NCBI GenBank assembly: GCA_963377175.1
Contig: CAUJNA010003749.1
Span: 1,197,383-1,261,382 of the forward strand
DNA length: 64,000 nt
Reading direction: 5' to 3'
Source of the DNA: Effrenium voratum
Taxonomy: Eukaryota; Sar; Dinophyceae; Suessiales; Symbiodiniaceae
Shown piece after piece: positions 43,558 to 57,012 of this stretch. The position numbers and the translations under genes were made by a program. Every line of letters starts with the position of its first letter. The stretch's first letter is position 1. The notes below the pieces were generated by a model that searched no databases, had not been told where the DNA came from, and was given only the letters and a program-made list of their open reading frames with translations.

Positions 43558-44123
43558 GTTTGGCCCTTGCTCGGTGGGTTGCTTCCTCTTTGCTTTTTTT
43601 GACATCAACAAAAATTGAGGGCAGATTCGGGCCGATTCCTTTTCGCAACACGGAATTCCAAAACATCGTTTGATTGGAGGAATGTCCTTCTCCAAAGAGG
43701 GAACCTTCTTTTTGCTGTTTATTCTGTGAACCTGCAGGGAATGCTGCTGGGGGGGTAGACGGTTGTTCAAAAAACTCTGATCAACATCAATCTGTCATTC
43801 TTTTGACGAGCTCGCCGATTCCGGGGTAATGTGGGCTTACTGTGGTGTATTTAGATCCTTTCAACTTTCCACCCCTCTGGCAGCATTGCAATCCTGAATC
43901 TTGCTGGTGCTCAGTAGGTGAAACCACCAGCTGGGCGGTTGAAATCGGGGTCATTCCATTTCTCATCTCCTTCCCGTGGTGTCCCTACGGGGCTGTTGGA
44001 CTAGGATTTGGGACTTTCTCTCATTTAGATCAGGCCGGTTTGAAGGTTACGGCATGGTTGTTCCACCCCCAGAGCAGTTCGGGCTACCTTTTGTTTAGAG
44101 GCCATGTAGCGCTTACCCCATGA

Positions 44124-44247
44124 CATGGTTTTTGTTGGGAAACATTTTGCCAATTTTTGCTCGTGGTGGTTGAGTGGTTGAAATCCAACCACTTAACTGC
44201 TAAAGTGTTTTTTTTAATTTTGCTCCCCAAACCCAACGTCAACCAAG
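44124..44247 (+). repeat. short dispersed element, family B, copy 3
   Basis: CATGGTTTTTGTTGGGAAAC to GCTCCCCAAACCCAACGTCA and ACCAAG; imperfect terminal inverted repeats. The centre has GTGGTTGAGTGGTTG and CCACTTAACTGCTAAAG. Confidence 0.65.
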
Positions 44248-44472
44248 ACAGGACCTGTGAGACCAACAGAGCTGTCCTTTCCCGTGGCCGGGCAAGTTGG
44301 ACAAGTTTCTGCGAGCGCCATGTGGTGTCCTGACGTTCAGGAGGCGCTACCGTTAGACGCCTCCAAATCTTCCCTCATGTTTGTGTAAAAGCAGGTGGGA
44401 CCAAAGGGGGCCGACACTCGTTTCTCCCCCCTGGCGGCAACCTTCCGTTTTTGTTGAAGGCCTCTAATAAAG

Positions 44473-44572
44473 TCAGGTTGGTGGTGCGGATTGGTGGCTT
44501 GGGGATTTGAACCCCTGGTTCTTGTAGAGGGTAAATGCCCTGAACCACCAAACCACCAAGCCCAACCAAGAG
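44473..44572 (-). repeat. tRNA-derived SINE-like repeat, copy 4 (best preserved)
   Basis: On the - strand, GGTGGTT can pair with AGCCACC as a 7-bp acceptor-like stem. TGGTTTGGTGG resembles an A box, and GGTTCAAATCC matches the B-box consensus. The anticodon arm does not form and the middle is too short, so it is a tRNA relic or SINE head rather than a tRNA gene. The same 3' half occurs at 2395, 6045 and 28861, always on the - strand. Confidence 0.6.
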
Positions 44573-44740
44573 CACCAACTAAAGAGGAGCTGAATCAACT
44601 AACAAAAATAAGGTGCCGTGTTTGCCCATGGCCACCGGGCTTCTCAGTTTCCTGGCCTCGTGGAGTGCCATTGCGCCCAGGCCCCCTCCGATCATTCAGT
44701 TTGAGGCGGGGGCTGTGTTGTTTTGCCGCAACAACAACAG

Positions 44741-44806
44741 CAACAACAGCAACAACGAACAACAACCCCACCCAAAAAACAAACCGGCAAGCAGCAGCAG
44801 CAACAA

Positions 44807-44861
<55 letters not shown>

Positions 44862-44925
44862 CACCACCACAACCACCATCACCGCCGCCGCCGCCGCCAC
44901 CACCACCACCGCCAGCAGCAACAGC
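44741..44925 (+). repeat. compound CAA/ACAACG/CCACCA microsatellite
   Basis: CAACAG units give way to (ACAACG)n at about 44810-44860, then CCACCA and CGCCGC units. Gln/Asn/Asp/Thr/Pro homopolymer frames result. One + frame continues past the repeat to a stop at 45100, with ordinary sequence (RQLDLLSCFRSEKELIHKHM..). A real terminal exon with a homopolymer tract is therefore possible but unproven. Confidence 0.85.
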
Positions 44926-45103
44926 CGCAGAGTCTACCAGTACAGCTGCGACTACAACTGCAACTTGCAACTGCATCACAAAAAGACAGCTAGATTTGCT
45001 ATCTTGCTTTCGCTCCGAGAAAGAATTAATCCACAAACACATGTTTTCCATCGAGGAATCCGGAAGCTTCATTCTAAAGCTCCGCCCACCTGCGCCATGA
45101 AGT

Positions 45104-45899
45104 AGTAGAGAGCGCGGCTTTGCATGTTGGGCTCTCTTCCGAAGACCGGTTACGTTTTCCGTGCGCGTGTCTTAGGCTCACTGTGTGGATGGGTCCCCCC
45201 TGTTCTAGGGTCATACGGCCAGTCCCCTCTGTAGGACTTGGGAGTAGCAGTCAACCAGACGTTGGCACATTGTGTGCCTTACCTGTCGGTCATCAGCCCT
45301 CTCCTGACCTAGTTCAGCCCTTATTCGAAAAATATGTTCAACACCGCCACGGCCATCACCCGGCACAGGCTATGGTGGTATTCTGGCAATGTCGCGCGCA
45401 TGTTCTCAAAACTGCACTTCCCTGAAACCCTTTGTCAAACCGACTCTGTTGCAGTTTTTGTCCAGAAATGACCCGTGTTGCTTCGAGCCTCCAAGCACAA
45501 GGGTAGAACATAGGCTTGGCTCTCCTTTGCTTTCATATGCCAAGGAAAAATATTCTTGCCTATGTGCCCAGCTGGCTGGGGATACCTGAGCTTATTTGTT
45601 TGCTTGTCCACCCAACATGGGTTCCGATTGCTTCATGGGAACCCACCAGTCAATTTAGCAACTTTTGGATGCGGAAAACCCAAGGCGGGGTGTTCCTTTG
45701 ACTTTGCTACGGGGTTGATTCCCATTCTGCTCAAAATTCCTTGTTTGCAATTTTCCACAAAACCGGCATGTTTGGATTTGAGGAGTCCAAACATTAAATC
45801 AAGCCCCCCCCCCCTGGTGGCAGGTGGTTCTTTCAAACACCAACTTGAGTTTTCCGGAAAGTCAAAACGCGAACATCACGCGGATTTGTGGCGTTTCAG
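45104..45899. other. no supported gene; intron or intergenic
   Basis: Upstream of the helicase Q-motif exon. Open frames are short, with no motifs. A C run lies near 45806. Confidence 0.4.
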
Positions 45900-49578
<3,679 letters not shown>

Positions 49579-51336
49579 GTCAGACGCCCCAGGAAAAACC
49601 GGGCTGGGGGCGGCTGGGGCTTGGGGGCTGGCTGGGGCCTGGGGGCTGGCTGGTGGCTGGGGGCTGGCTGCCAAGCCCAACGTAAGGAGAAACCCAGGGT
49701 TTTCAGTATAGCAAGGGAACCAGAAAAAGCTGCATGAAGCGTATAAAGTCAGATGGGTTTGTGTTACTTGTTTGTTGTCAAACCCTATTTTGACACACAC
49801 GCAGATGGTGCACGAATTAACCGACCGCCCAGTTGCCAGTGGTGCCCTTGTTGCGCTTTTTTGGGGGAGGGTTGTCTTGAAAATGCGGCGCAAGAGAGGT
49901 GCCCTTTTTTCTCATGGTGGCTGGCGGTCTGGGAGTTTGCCAAAACCTGCCGTCATGATTCAGGATCGGTGAGACTCAACAATGCAGAAGAAACATGGCA
50001 CTTTTTGTCGCATGGTTTTGTCAAGCATGATGTTTTTGGCGAGCTCACCTGGAGGTAGCGCCAGCTTCCCATGATGTACGTCCTTTGCTTGGGAGTTCCT
50101 GACTTCAGATCTTGGAACTCTTGCAGCGATTACATTAATGCGAAGGGCAGATAAAAGGAAAAATCAATTTTGGGGGGTCCTATTTGGAGACAACCATATT
50201 TTCCTGGAGTTATTGCACCGCAAGGAAACCTAAAGTGAACCTTGGACCCATCCGGAGCACCATACTAATCGGAGGATTCTCGTAAACTGGTTTTACCCCC
50301 CTACCACTTTCGGTAGCAAACACGGGCAGATTGCGTTCTCCAGAAGCATTGCATTTTCCTTCTGACCGGATAGCCCACTCAGCTTTGACCCCTGCGGAAA
50401 ATTTGGTTTGAGGTTGCCACTTTCTGGGAGGGGCAACAATCAATTTCCGCAGCAACCCTGGAACCAGATGTCTGCGCCATCGGGGCAGACAAAGGTGGTT
50501 GATATGTCTTGTTAGGATGAAGCGTTGGCAGCGAAAACAAGCAGACCCACTGAAAGAGCGACGTGATCATGTGTTGAGAACAGCTCAGAGCAAGCTTGTG
50601 TTCGTCGCCATAGACCCCTGAGGATGATTGTCGACGCAGCTAGCCACTGAGAACGGTCATGGAAGGTTAGATCAAACCCGAGCCGAGCAGATTGACGAGA
50701 CCGCAATGTAACACAGGACATGATTGAGTTTGTGTTTCCATGGTTGAGCGGGATGGGTTGTGGGGCCACTGAGTGATACCAATGGTATCTTCTCAAAGTG
50801 ACCAGGTAGTCATGGGAGTCAACAACCTTGGCATCACGAGGCCTATTTTCTTCAACCAGCTGCGTTTCACTGGTGTCCAGGATTTCCTTTCGGGTCACTA
50901 GGACACCAGAGCTAGGGCCTGAGAGACCCACACACAGACCTCGAGGGTACTAGGGTCTGCTCCAAGACTATTTTGCTGCTTAGGTGGACTCAAAGTGAAA
51001 CAGAATCAAAATTTGCCTCAAATTTTTGTGTGTGTGTGTGCTTAGGTTTTGCTTAGGTTTTTTGTGTGCCCAAATTTTGCGGCCACACAAGCGCCACCAA
51101 AAGCGCCGCGCCGAGCAAATTTGTCACTGAATGCCTATCAGGCAGGAAGAACTAGTGGGTGAGCCTTGCATGTGCGGGAAAAGCAGCAGGTGGCTCCAAT
51201 GCTGAATGTGCTCTGCAGTAGACAAGGGAGATGCGGGGTACATGTAGGGGCATGCTGTAGATAAGGGAGAACAGGGGTATCAGGAATCAGCGGCACCAGT
51301 CTGCATTTGAGGCCTTTTTCGGGGTACATGTGGCAT
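49579..51336. other. non-coding or unresolved
   Basis: No helicase motif Ia-VI exon is found. It includes a family C-like remnant near 49840-49940 (GCGCTTTTTTGGGGGAGGGTT.., GGTGCCCTTTTTTCTCATGG). A 139-codon - strand frame at 50512-50931 is listed separately. Confidence 0.4.
50512..50931 (-). CDS. 139-codon open frame, - strand, status unknown
   Basis: Starts MGLSGPSSGVLVTRKEILD and has natural-looking composition throughout, but no recognised family and no overlapping support. It is opposite in strand to all better-supported exons. Confidence 0.25.
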   Translation of the reverse strand: MGLSGPSSGVLVTRKEILDTSETQLVEENRPRDAKVVDSHDYLVTLRRYHWYHSVAPQPIPLNHGNTNSIMSCVTLRSRQSARLGFDLTFHDRSQWLAASTIILRGLWRRTQACSELFSTHDHVALSVGLLVFAANASS

Positions 51337-51344
51337 GTAGTCGT

Positions 51345-51452
51345 CATAGGTGTCCTTTTTGGATGTTTTGGTGGAAAAATAGATGGCCCTGGTTTACCTG
51401 GTGGTTTAATCATCTACCAGGGCCATCTATTTCCCCTAAAAGGACGCCTATG
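51345..51452. mobile_element. inverted-repeat element with perfect 8-bp target duplication, family A, copy 2
   Basis: 108 bp with ends CATAGGTGTCCTTTT and AAAAGGACGCCTATG, 14 of 15 complementary. GTAGTCGT lies immediately outside both ends (51337-51344 and 51453-51460). An inner hairpin ATAGATGGCCCTGG / CCAGGGCCATCTAT makes most of the element self-complementary. There is no coding capacity. It is the same element as 32192-32304. Confidence 0.9.
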
Positions 51453-51489
51453 GTAGTCGTTCTCCTTGACTTGTCGCGTTGCGCGAGTT

Positions 51490-51640
51490 GAGGCCAACTC
51501 GCGAACTCGCAGTGCAGATCCTCGCTTGCAACTAGAGCTTGGTTGCTCCGAGGTCCTTAAAGACGATGAAACGGACGTAGGAAAACTGTGTGGTTTGTTT
51601 TGGTTTCACCACATCGGCAGAGGCCATGTTTCTTAGTTCC
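51490..51640 (+). CDS. weak exon candidate
   Basis: A + frame reads SADPRLQLELGCSEVLKDDE then TDVGKLCG. Plausible composition, no clear borders, family unknown. Confidence 0.2.
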
Positions 51641-51781
51641 CTTGCTTTCACCACGAGGGTGGAACAGTTTCCCTTCGCAATGCTTGCGGAAAATTGAAAA
51701 AAACCAATGTCAAGACATCATAACCGAGGGTTCGCTAGCGAGTGACGGCTGAATCAGGCTCTGACGTCGTCATTGCCCCCC

Positions 51782-51922
51782 CCTGCCTGTCAAGCATGCC
51801 GCATCTTTGATCCGGTAACATCACGCGGAGTGTTTCTGATCCAGAACTGCTCGGGCAACCCCCGGTCCGGCGGGTCGTTTGAACACATGGCGTTTGGTTC
51901 CGTGTCAACTTCGGCAGCTTGA
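51782..51922 (+). CDS. candidate terminal exon
   Basis: The frame reads CRIFDPVTSRGVFLIQNCSG then NPRSGGSFEHMAFGSVSTSA and stops at TGA 51920. The mix of Gly, Ser, Phe and Cys looks like a globular C-terminus. The acceptor is unclear (C-rich run at 51774-51783). A possible start exon of the next gene follows 290 bp downstream. Confidence 0.4.
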   Translation, partial: PACQACRIFDPVTSRGVFLIQNCSGNPRSGGSFEHMAFGSVSTSAA

Positions 51923-52213
51923 TTCCGGTCATTCTGACTCCGAAATGGATCCCTTTCCGCCTTGAACATGGAATTTATATAAACTTTATAATTAAATTTG
52001 TCCTTTTGCAGGGAAGACTTGAAAAATGGAATTGGGGACCCCCCTCTCCCCCTTCACCTGCAGGGGGGGTGCGCAACCTCATACCTTGGTGCAAGGTTTT
52101 CAGGCGCCGGCTTTTTCTTGGACAGGATATTGAGGCTTAGCTGTCCAGCCGAGTTTTCCTGAGCAACCCTTGCAAGGTCCTTCAGGACGAAGCTTGTGAT
52201 TTGTGTCTCAAAT

Positions 52214-52315
52214 ATGGCCTCACCCGAAGTTGGCGGTTTCCATTGTCCGCTGAAGAAGAACCTGAAGAACCGTGCCGTCGCAGAAAAGACCCACCCACAT
52301 TCATCCACATTTGGG
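52214..52315 (+). CDS. candidate first exon
   Basis: ATG with frame MASPEVGGFHCPLKKNLKNR then AVAEKTHPHSSTFG and a GG/GTTGTT donor at 52316. Composition and a start soon after the stop at 51922 would fit a closely spaced tandem gene. Family unknown; a - strand frame overlaps. Confidence 0.35.
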
Positions 52316-52594
52316 GTTGTTTGTTTGTGAGGGCACGATTTTTAGGGTGGCTGCAATGGACACGGAAAGCAAACCCACACTCAGACACTCATTTGTTGAT
52401 CCCAACCAGATCTGCGCTTGCCCACGAACAAGCCTGGGGATGACCCAGAAATCGATTTTTACAACATATTTGCCCCGGTTTGCCCATACATATCTCCCGG
52501 CACAAGCCTTGCTTCCAACAAGTGTAGGCCTAGGCACAGCTAGGGCATGCATAGGCCTGGCCAGGGCTAGCCCGCCCTGCCGACCCTCTTTCTG

Positions 52595-52778
52595 TAGGCC
52601 TTGGCTAGGCCCATGGAAGGGGGGCTGGTAGGCCTTGGCTAGGCCCATGGAAGGGGGGTTGGTAGGCCTTGGCTATCAACCCCCCTTCCATGGGCCTAGC
52701 CAAAACCTACCAACCCCCCTCCCCCCTTCCATGGGCCTAGCCAAGGCCTACCAACCCTCCTTCCATAGACCTAGCCAT
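52595..52778. repeat. GGCCTTGGCTAGGCCCATGG inverted-repeat cluster, copy 1
   Basis: Two direct units of TAGGCCTTGGCTAGGCCCAT GGAAGGGGGG are followed by three inverted units CCTTCCATGGGCCTAGCCAA, forming a long cruciform-capable palindrome. The same motif occurs at 60299-60525 and nowhere else in the window that I can see. Confidence 0.9.
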
Positions 52779-52782
52779 GGGC

Positions 52783-54780
52783 ATTGGCTTTCCATGCAAA
52801 GGCCATTTCCGTTTCATGTCCCTTTCCGTCTCGTTTCCATCTCCTTTCCGTTTGCTTTTTATTTCCGTTCCATGTCCTTTCCAGTTCCTTTCCGTTTGCT
52901 TTCCATTTCCTCTCCAAGTACAAGTCCTTTCTATTTGCTTCCTGTTCCTTGTCATCTCCTCTCCACTTCCTTTCATTTTTCGTTCCTTTTCCGTGCAATG
53001 TTCGTCACATATCCCTTCCATCTCCTGGACACGTGCTTTCAATTGCCTTTCCATTTCATTTCCAATTGCTTTCCAATTGCGTTCCATGTCCTTTTTGTTA
53101 GCTTTCCATTTCCTTTCAATTTCCTTTCCATTTCCTCTCGATTTGCTTTCCATTTGCTGTCCATGTCCTTTCCATGTCATTTCCGCTGTCTTTCCTTTTC
53201 CTTCCGTACCCTTTCCAGTTTCTTGGCATTGCATTCACTATGGTTTCCATCTGCTTTATATTGTGCTTTCTATTTCCGTTCCTCTTCCTTCCCAATTCCT
53301 TTCCATGTGCTTTCCATTTCCTGTCCATTTCCATTCCGTTTTCTTTCCTTGTCCATTCCCTTCTGTTTCCTTTCCATTTCCTGTCGATTTCCGTGCAATG
53401 TCCGTGACATATGGTTTCCATCCCCTGGCAGTTCCCTAGTTTTCGTTAGCGTCCCTTGCATGTCCTGATAGCCTAGCTGGCCCGTATCTGCACAGACATC
53501 TCGCAGCACAACGGCTTAAGTCCAGGCAATCACGTGCAATGTCCGTCATGTTTCCTTTCCATCTGCAGGCAATGTGCTTTCTTTTAGTTGCCGTTTCGTT
53601 TTCTTTCCATTTCTTTCCATTTGCTCTCCATGTCCTGTCCAATTGCTTGCATTTCCTTACATTTCCTATCCGTGGCCTTTCCATTTCCTTTCCATTTGCT
53701 TACATTTATTTCCTTTCAATTTCCTTTCCATCCCCGTCCCATTTCTTGTTTATTATTTGTAATTTCCTTTCGAGGTCCTTTCCATTTCCTTTTCATCTCA
53801 TTTCCATCTCCTTGCAATTTGCTTTCCATTTCCTGGTTATTCGCTTTTATTCTCCACGTGCTTTCCATTTCCGTCACATGTCCTTTTGTCCATGTGCGTC
53901 CCATGTCCTTTCTAGTTTCTTTCCTTTTTTCTTCCGTCTCCTTTGGAGTTCCTTGCCACGTCGCTTACATTTCGGTTCCATTTCCGCTCCTCTTCCTTTC
54001 CGGATCCTTTTCACGCCCTTTCCGCGTCCTTACCATTCTGCTCCATGTCCGTTCCTTGTCTGTTCCATCAGCTTTCCATGCAAAGGCATTTTCCGTTTCA
54101 TGTGCCTTTCCGTCTCGTTTCCATCTCCTTTCCGTTTGCTTTTTATTTCCGTTCCATGTCCTTTCGAGTTCCTTTCGGTTTGCTTTCCATTTCCTCTCCA
54201 TGTCCTTTCCATTTGCTTCCTGTTCCTTGTCATCTCCTCTCCACTTCCTTTCATTTTTCGTTCCTTTTCTGTGCAATGTTCGTCACATATCCCTTCCATC
54301 TCCTGGACACGTGCTTTCAATTGCCTTTCCATTTCATTTCCAATTGCTTTCCAATTGCGTTCCATGTCCTTTTTGTTAGCTTTCCATTTCCTTTCAATGT
54401 CCTTTCCATTTCCTCTCAATTTGCTTTCCATTTGCTGTCCATGTCCTTTCCATGTCATTTCCGCTGTTTTTAATTTTCCTTCCGTACCCTTTCCACTTCC
54501 TTTCTGTTCCATTTTCTTTCTGCTTCCTTTCCATTTGCTTTGCCTGTGCTTTTCAGTTCCTTTTGATTTCCAGTCACTGTCGTTTCCATCTGCTTTATAT
54601 GTGCTGTCTATTTCCGTTCCACTTCTTCCAAATTCCTTTCCATGTGCTTTCCATTTCCTGTCTATGTCCATTCTATTCTCTTTCCTTGTCCTTTCCATAT
54701 CCTTTCCGTCTCCTTTCCATTTCCTGTCCAGTTCTGTGCAATGTCCATGACATATCCTTTCCACTCTCAACTACCCACCT
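52783..54780 (+). repeat. 2-kb pyrimidine-rich TTTCC minisatellite with internal duplication
   Basis: Built of TTTCCATTTCC, TTTCCGTTC and CATGTCC words on the + strand. The block from 52783 to about 53450 recurs in order at 54070 to about 54775, an offset of about 1.29 kb, with ~90 percent identity at the start by eye. Phe/Ser-rich (+) and Lys/Glu/Arg-rich (-) frames are artefacts. Confidence 0.9.
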
Positions 54781-54834
54781 CCCTTGTGTCTAACCACCCC
54801 TTGAGGATTCAATGAGTATGGCAGCAAACCTATG

Positions 54835-55018
54835 TACGCACACACGCACGCGCGCACGCACATGCGCACGCACTCACGCAGACACAACAGCTCGCGCGCA
54901 CGCAAAGACGCACAGACGCAGGCGCGCGTACACGCAAGCGCGAACACACGCCCGCACACGCGTAAGCCGACGCGCCCGCACGCACACGCGCGCACGCGCG
55001 CACGCACATGCGCACGCG
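54835..55018. repeat. alternating purine-pyrimidine CGCACA tract
   Basis: ACGCAC, GCGCGC and CACACG words for ~180 bp, with Z-DNA-forming potential, directly before a coding-like segment. Confidence 0.9.
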
Positions 55019-55623
55019 TATGGTAGACAGTTTGGCTTTGGTGTGCTTTATTACGGCCAGTGTTTGGCGCAGGCGGGCGATATGGCGGAACGCTGCATGA
55101 TGAGGGTGCAGGACACAAGATACAGTGAAGCTGCGCTGTATCATGCTGCTTCCACAGAAGCACAGTCGAGCTGCAGACCTTCATGAAGGACGTGATGGCA
55201 TGGGGACCCCAAGACGTCATGGATAGGTGAGACCCCCTGAATGTTTTCCAGCTCAGCAGCCATCCCGACTCGGTATTCTCAGATGGCAACTGGCGAGTAA
55301 ACTGCTTGAAGGAGTTCATGACGCGGAGCGGGCGCCAGGACCTTCAGGGGAAGGTCCGCAGATTCCCGGCAATGAGCTTATCTGAAATGATAGACCAGGC
55401 GCCGCCGCCGCCGCCGCCGCCGCCGCATGATCATATTTACGGTAGCGGTGACGCGCAGCACGCGCGCAAAAATCGCGACTGGGTCCGACGCTGCGTTGCA
55501 ACGGCGCAAGAATCGATTCTCATGAACCTCATGTCTGGCGGCCGCCGCCGCCGCCGGCAGCGAGATGAGGATGCCAATGTCCTGGGGCTGACTATGCTGT
55601 CCTGCGGGGTTACTCCAACATGA
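55019..55623 (+). CDS. coding-like segment broken by a frame change and a stop
   Basis: Frame 1 reads YGRQFGFGVLYYGQCLAQAG then DMAERCMMRVQDTRYSEAAL to about 55157. The likely continuation, STVELQTFMKDVMAWGPQDV, is in another frame and meets TGA at 55228. That frame then reads on as SDGNWRVNCLKEFMTRSGRQ, an eight-proline run from GCC repeats, and RKNRDWVRRCVATAQESI, to a stop at 55621. Possible explanations are short introns (GTGAGA at 55227 is a donor-like site), assembly error, or a pseudogene. I do not recognise the protein. Confidence 0.4.
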
Positions 55624-55770
55624 TTGAGTGTTGATGGGTTCGCCCAGCATGAAACCGCCTCTGAAAATACATTTTTCCGTGGCCAAAACTTGTACATCTA
55701 GAAGTTGGACCAAGACTTTCGGTTGGAACGTGTTTGTGTTTGTAGGTTTCCTGGTTCTGCTCATTTTCAG

Positions 55771-55870
55771 TACAGGGCTGAAGCACCAAAACGGTTGGCT
55801 TCCATACTTATTGAATCCCTAAGAAAGCAAGGGGAAGTTGCCCCTAGATCCTCTTCAAAAGTCATGCCAG
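55771..55870 (+). CDS. candidate internal exon
   Basis: TTCTGCTCATTTTCAG acceptor and ATGCCAG/GTACAC donor enclose a 100-bp frame reading YRAEAPKRLASILIESLRKQ then GEVAPRSSSKVMP. Basic and helical, and one of the best-bordered candidates. Just downstream another frame, MTERICDQTDAALWQAAERQ, is also coding-like (55875-55970). Confidence 0.5.
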
Positions 55871-56159
55871 GTACACCCCATGACGGAGCGCATCTGTGAT
55901 CAGACCGATGCCGCCTTGTGGCAGGCCGCGGAGCGGCAGCGGCGCGCGATTTGGTTATCCTGCAAAGCACGGTACATCCCCAAACAGTTTGAGCCTTTGA
56001 TAATGCTAACCCCGGCTAAATAAACCACTGGCTGCCGCTGCTATTTGACCTTTTCATTTGCTGATGAAAGCCATGCTTCAGCCGCACGCTAAAACCTGAT
56101 TCATGGCTTCAATCCGCTGGCTTCTTGTTCCCGGCTTTTTGGACCAGTGAGCAGGACAC

Positions 56160-56432
56160 GTGTCCAAATGCATGATGTCATGTCACAATGTCGGTTTGAA
56201 CGCAGGACACGCTGCTAGTATGTGGCTCGGGGAGAGTCCAAAGCAGAGTCGAGCCAGACTTGGGAACGATTTACCAGACACAGAAATCTTCTCCCGCATC
56301 CCCATTCCAGCCAAAGAATCGAAGATAGCCCTCAAAGCTGTGCCATGTTTCCTTTTCCCTTTGAAGACAAAATTCCCAAGTAGCGTGTCCCAGCTCATGT
56401 CCGAAAGGTGCGGTACGCTTGCCCATGGGTAG
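56160..56432 (+). CDS. 90-codon frame repeated in the triplicated unit
   Basis: MSKCMMSCHNVGLNAGHAAS.. is open in all three copies (also 57213-57485 and 58300-58572) with only a few substitutions. A - strand frame over the same DNA is equally conserved, so conservation follows from duplication and does not prove coding. Confidence 0.2.
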   Translation: MSKCMMSCHNVGLNAGHAASMWLGESPKQSRARLGNDLPDTEIFSRIPIPAKESKIALKAVPCFLFPLKTKFPSSVSQLMSERCGTLAHG

Positions 56433-56908
56433 AGCAGGACGGCCCAGGAGGGGGGGGGGGGGGCTTCCTCTTCAGGTTTCTTTGCACAAGGGGAATCTTG
56501 GATTTTGCGGCTCCCTGCGACCAAATGTTACTTAGGAGCTGTCCGGAGGGGATGGGAAAAGAGCCGCAGTCTTCTCTTCCTTCTTCACATTTGCGCAGGG
56601 CTGCCTTTTATACTTCCAAGAAGCTGTCAAATGCGCCCGCACCTGCCGAAGGAAAACTTCGTGCCACCCTGCCCGCGCCCTCCTCTTCAGGTTTCAGAGC
56701 ACAAGCCGCATGCCCACTAGGTCCTCCAGTAGAGAGGCTAGGAAAAGGGTATCTTTTTTTGTAGCAGAACCCTACTCGGGCTCGATTCAGCTGTTGAAAG
56801 ATGTGTTCTTGACAGCGCCTTCGGTGCAGAAGCTTCCAGAGTAGTGTTGGTACAGCTGCAAGCCAGCTGCACAAGACACGCGTAGGTCGCCCTCACAATA
56901 CTCTCGCT

Positions 56909-57012
56909 TTGTCGAACTCGGTGGACGTTGCAGCCGCAGCGGAGAAACGCATCGCGGCCGTGTCGCAGAGCTTTGAAAAATCTACGGTAACTGTGTCCGG
57001 CAGTTTCGCACG
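56909..57012 (+). CDS. candidate exon, duplicated at 59043
   Basis: The frame reads NSVDVAAAAEKRIAAVSQSF then EKSTVTVSGSFARM, a plausible helix-then-strand segment, before a G-rich run. The identical copy at 59043-59146 lies in the third unit. Family unknown. Confidence 0.35.

Noticed and set aside
44473..44572. A functional tRNA gene
   Set aside because: Acceptor and B-box regions fit, but the anticodon arm does not form and the core is too short.
52635..54793. Frames of up to 403 codons rich in Phe and Ser, or Lys and Glu
   Set aside because: Translation of the pyrimidine minisatellite; open on both strands, no domain.
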